NCBI RefSeq assembly: GCF_051020765.1
Contig: NW_027469110.1
Span: 434,001 to 498,000, forward strand
Length of the DNA stretch: 64,000 bases
Reading direction: 5' to 3'
Origin: Lasioglossum baleicum
Taxonomy: Eukaryota > Arthropoda > Insecta > Hymenoptera > Halictidae
Both the position numbers and the translations under genes were made by a program. Under the pieces are notes generated by a model, which was given only the letters and a program-made list of their open reading frames with translations, was not told the origin of the DNA and did no database searches. Of this stretch, positions 61,635-64,000 are shown piece by piece; within the stretch, counting starts at the first letter, position 1; each line of letters starts with the position of its first letter.

Positions 61635-63181
61635 GATATGCGTTATCGGCTCTGCGTTATGCGTCATACGTTATACGTTATGCGTTATCGGCTTTGCGTT
61701 ATGCGTCATGCGTTATCCCTTATGGATTATGCGTAATGCATTATGCGTTATGCGTTTTGCGTTATGGGTTATGCGTTATGCGTTATGCGTTATGCGTTAT
61801 GCGTTATGGGTTATGCGTTATGGGTTATGCGTTATGGGTTATGCGTCATGCGTTATGCGTTATGCGTTATGGGTTATCGGGTTTGCGTTATGCGTCATGC
61901 GTTATGGGTTATGCGTTATCCGTTATGGATTATGCGTAATGCATTATAAGTTATGCGTTTTGCGTTATGTGTTATGTGTTATGCGTTATGGGTTATGCGT
62001 CATGCGTTATGCGTTATGCGTTATGCGTTATGGGTTATGCGTTACGCGTTATGCGTTATGCGTTATGCGATATGCGTTATGCGTTTTGCGTTATGCGTTA
62101 TGCGTTATCGGCTTTGCGTTATGCGTTATGCGTGATGGGTTATGCGATATCGGTTATGGATTATGCGTAATGCATTATATGTTATGCGTTATGCTTTTTG
62201 CGTTATGTGTTATGCGTTATGCGTCATGCGTTATGCGTTATGCGTTATGCGTTATGGGTTATGCGTTATGCGTTATGCGTTATGCGTTATGCGTTATGCG
62301 TTATGCGTTATGCGTTATGCGATATGCGTTATCGGCTCTGCGTTATGCGTCATACGTTATACGTTATGCGTTATCCGCTTTGCGTTATGCGTCATGCGTT
62401 ATCCGCTTTGCGTTATGCGTCATGCGTTATGGGTTATGCGTTATCCCTTATGGATTATGCGTAATGCATTATGCGTTATGCGTTTTGCGTTATGGGTTAT
62501 GCGTTATGCGTTATGCGTTATGCGTTATGCGTTATGCGTTATGGGTTATGCGTTATGGGTTATGCGTCATGCGTTATGCGTTATGCGTTATGCGTTATCG
62601 GGTTTGCGTTATGCGTCATGCGTTATGGGTTATGCGTTATCCGTTATGGATTATGCGTAATGCATTATAAGTTATGCGTTTTGCGTTATGTGTTATGTGT
62701 TATGTGTTATGCGTTATGGGTTATGCGTCATGCGTTATGCGTTATGCGTTATGCGTTATGCGTTATGGGTTATGCGTTACGCGTTATGCGTTATGCGTTA
62801 TGCGATATGCGTTATGCGTCTTGCGTTATGCGTTATGCTTTATGGGTTATGCGTAATGCGTTATGCGTTATCGGCTTTGCGTTATGCGTTATGCGTTATC
62901 GGCTTTGCGTTATGCGTCATGCGTTATGGGTTATGCGTTATCCGTTATGGATTATGCGTAATGCATTATGCGTTTTGCGTTATGGGTTATGCGTTATGCG
63001 TTATGCGTTATGCGTTATGCGATATGCGCTATATGTTATGCGTTATGCGTTATGCGTTATCGGATTTGCGTTATGCGTTATGCGTTATCCGTTATGGATT
63101 ATGCGTTATGCATTATGCGTAATGCGTAATGCGGTATGGGTTATGCGTTGTGCGTTATGCGTTATGCGTTATGCGTTATCC
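61635..63181 (+). repeat. Short E, F, D, E, F, G
   Basis: Repeats 56707-58232. D core at 62145, second F with three GTTATGT near 62690, GCTATAT near 63027, closing GTTATCC at 63175-63181. Confidence 0.84.
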
Positions 63182-63811
63182 GTTATGCGTTATGCGTTAT
63201 GCGTTATGCGTTATGCGTTATGCGTTATGCGTTATGCGTTATGCGTTATGCGTTATGCGTTATGCGTTATGCGTTATGCGTTATGCGTTATGCGTTATGC
63301 GTTATGCGTTATGCGTTATGCGTTATGCGTTATGCGTTATGCGTTATGCGTTATGCGTTATGCGTTATGCGTTATGCGTTATGCGTTATGCGTTATGCGT
63401 TATGCGTTATGCGTTATGCGTTATGCGTTATGCGTTATGCGTTATGCGTTATGCGTTATGCGTTATGCGTTATGCGTTATGCGTTATGCGTTATGCGTTA
63501 TGCGTTATGCGTTATGCGTTATGCGTTATGCGTTATGCGTTATGCGTTATGCGTTATGCGTTATGCGTTATGCGTTATGCGTTATGCGTTATGCGTTATG
63601 CGTTATGCGTTATGCGTTATGCGTTATGCGTTATGCGTTATGCGTTATGCGTTATGCGTTATGCGTTATGCGTTATGCGTTATGCGTTATGCGTTATGCG
63701 TTATGCGTTATGCGTTATGCGTTATGCGTTATGCGTTATGCGTTATGCGTTATGCGTTATGCGTTATGCGTTATGCGTTATGCGTTATGCGTTATGCGTT
63801 ATGCGTTATGC
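63182..63811 (+). repeat. Canonical array, 90 monomers
   Basis: Uninterrupted, ends at the GATATGC that opens E. Confidence 0.95.
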
Positions 63812-64000
63812 GATATGCGTTATCGGCTCTGCGTTATGCGTTATCGGCTTTGCGTTATGCGTCATGCGTTATGGGTTATGCGTTATCCCTTATGGATTAT
63901 GCGTAATGCATTATGCGTTATGCGTTATGCGTTATGCGTTATGCGTTATGCGTTATGCGTTATGCGTTATGCGATATGCGTTATCGGCTCTGCGTTATGC
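63812..64000 (+). repeat. Two E modules at the right window edge, second cut off
   Basis: The first E lacks GTCATAC and GTTATAC, as at 55.68 and 60.61 kb, not like the full E at 54012 and 58968. A second GATATGC-GTTATCG-GCTCTGC start follows at about 63971 and is truncated by the window. The array therefore switches to another part of the duplication unit here. Confidence 0.87.

Larger units (their letters stand above)
58968..63811 (+). repeat. 4.92-4.96-kb tandem duplication, copy 2
   Basis: Partner of 54012-58967. Canonical arrays are 21, 28, 57 and 23 monomers where copy 1 has 20, 27, 62 and 25. Near 62400 it has an extra GTTATCC-GCTTTGC repeat that copy 1 lacks, and the GTGATGC of 56539 is absent. 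Confidence 0.9.
1..64000 (+). repeat. Heptanucleotide satellite array, unit GTTATGC, spanning the entire window
   Basis: The sequence is a head-to-tail array of GTTATGC or single- and double-substitution variants of it from first to last base, always in the same orientation. The unit is 3/7 G+C and strongly strand-asymmetric (five of seven + strand bases are G or T). Each monomer junction makes one CpG. By my tally about 40% of the window lies in long uninterrupted canonical arrays, and the rest in blocks mixing canonical and variant monomers. No gene, RNA or transposon interrupts it. Array length, higher-order structure and lack of genes fit eukaryotic satellite DNA; host and chromosomal position are unknown. 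Both ends are cut by the window, so the true array is longer. Confidence 0.98.
6420..64000 (+). repeat. HOR Domain II
   Basis: Built from modules C, C2, D, E, F and G (marker lists in the summary) separated by canonical arrays. By eye I count about 46 E modules (GCTCTGC), about 39 F modules (ATTATAA), 32 D modules (GATATCG or GACATCG) and about 15 full G modules (GCTATAT). The commonest order is C, C2, D, E, F, G and then a canonical array. The domain runs off the right end of the window. Confidence 0.88.

Noticed and set aside
1..64000. Telomere repeat array
   Set aside because: The unit resembles 7-bp telomere repeats in length and G/T-rich strand bias, and GTTATGG variants recall the TTATGGG part of the Allium telomere motif. 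However, the canonical unit lacks a G run, variants are organized in duplicated cassettes, and kilobase HORs are not made by telomerase. A subtelomeric location remains possible.
6420..64000. CRISPR array (repeats with spaced variable blocks)
   Set aside because: Both the supposed repeats and spacers are variants of the same 7-bp unit, and no cas gene or non-repetitive spacer exists.
1..64000. Bacterial short tandem repeats, such as cyanobacterial heptamer STRRs
   Set aside because: Known bacterial arrays of this kind are short and lie between genes. A gene-free 64-kb array with layered HORs fits eukaryotic satellite DNA far better.
1..64000. G-quadruplex-forming repeat
   Set aside because: Canonical GTTATGC has no two adjacent G. 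Only GTTATGG-GTTATG contexts give GGG, and these are too widely spaced for a regular quadruplex array.
1..64000. Centromere identity
   Set aside because: HOR structure and homogenization are compatible with a centromere, but sequence alone gives no CENP-A evidence or chromosomal position, so I do not call it.
1..64000. Intrinsically curved DNA or phased nucleosome signal
   Set aside because: Three monomers (21 bp) equal about two helical turns, so TA steps fall on three evenly spaced faces and should cancel rather than add up to curvature. There are no A-tracts.

Overview
The whole 64-kb window is one uninterrupted tandem array of a 7-bp unit, GTTATGC on the + strand, about 9,140 monomers head to tail. 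I found no protein gene, RNA gene, transposon, unique sequence or orientation switch. A simple heptamer satellite with layered higher-order repeats (HORs) on this scale is typical of eukaryotic heterochromatin (centromeric, pericentromeric, subtelomeric, sex-chromosome or B-chromosome blocks) seen in long-read assemblies. The species and chromosomal location cannot be read from the sequence. Boundaries were parsed by eye and may be off by one monomer; where a module is placed with 'near' or 'about' the position is approximate.

Layout. Domain I (1-5894) carries variant monomers such as GCGATGT, ATTCTGC, GCTGTGC and GTTAGGC in cassettes that recur at offsets of 924, about 3,860 and 3,976 bp. 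A canonical array of 75 monomers (5895-6419) separates it from Domain II (6420-64000), which uses a different set of modules. I name these by their markers. C is a 42-bp block running from GTTTTGC through GTTATGT to GTCATGC. C2 holds GTTATAC and GTCATAC. D holds GTGATGG, GATATCG, ATTATAT and TTTTTGC. E holds GATATGC, GCTCTGC and CTTATGG. F has alternating GTTATGG, then GGTTTGC, ATTATAA and two adjacent GTTATGT. G holds GTTACGC, TTTATGG, GCTATAT, GATTTGC, GGTATGG and GTTGTGC. The usual order is C, C2, D, E, F, G, then a canonical array of 8 to 116 monomers, then C again. Modules are often skipped, doubled or fused.

On top of the modules lie kilobase-scale duplications: 4.81-4.87 kb (17.3-21.6 against 22.1-26.4 kb), 7.24-7.33 kb (27.5-32.6 against 34.9-39.9 kb), 1.66 kb (44.1-45.8 against 45.8-47.0 kb), about 2.8-3.1 kb (48.0-49.6 against 51.0-52.7 kb) and 4.92-4.96 kb (54.0-59.0 against 59.0-63.8 kb). 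Copies agree in their cassettes and differ mainly by whole numbers of monomers in the canonical arrays, as expected from in-register unequal exchange or gene conversion.

The 7-bp register is kept almost perfectly. I found only eight length-changing events: at about 10963, 19400, 24245, 42979, 43446, 43492, 43575 and 43758. The second and third are copies of one event through the 4.85-kb duplication, and the last five cluster within 0.8 kb. Long open frames on the + strand come from the motif: seven is not a multiple of three and the + strand unit holds no stop in any phase, so every frame reads the same heptapeptide MRYALCV. The - strand meets TAA every 21 bases in every frame. None of these frames is a credible gene.
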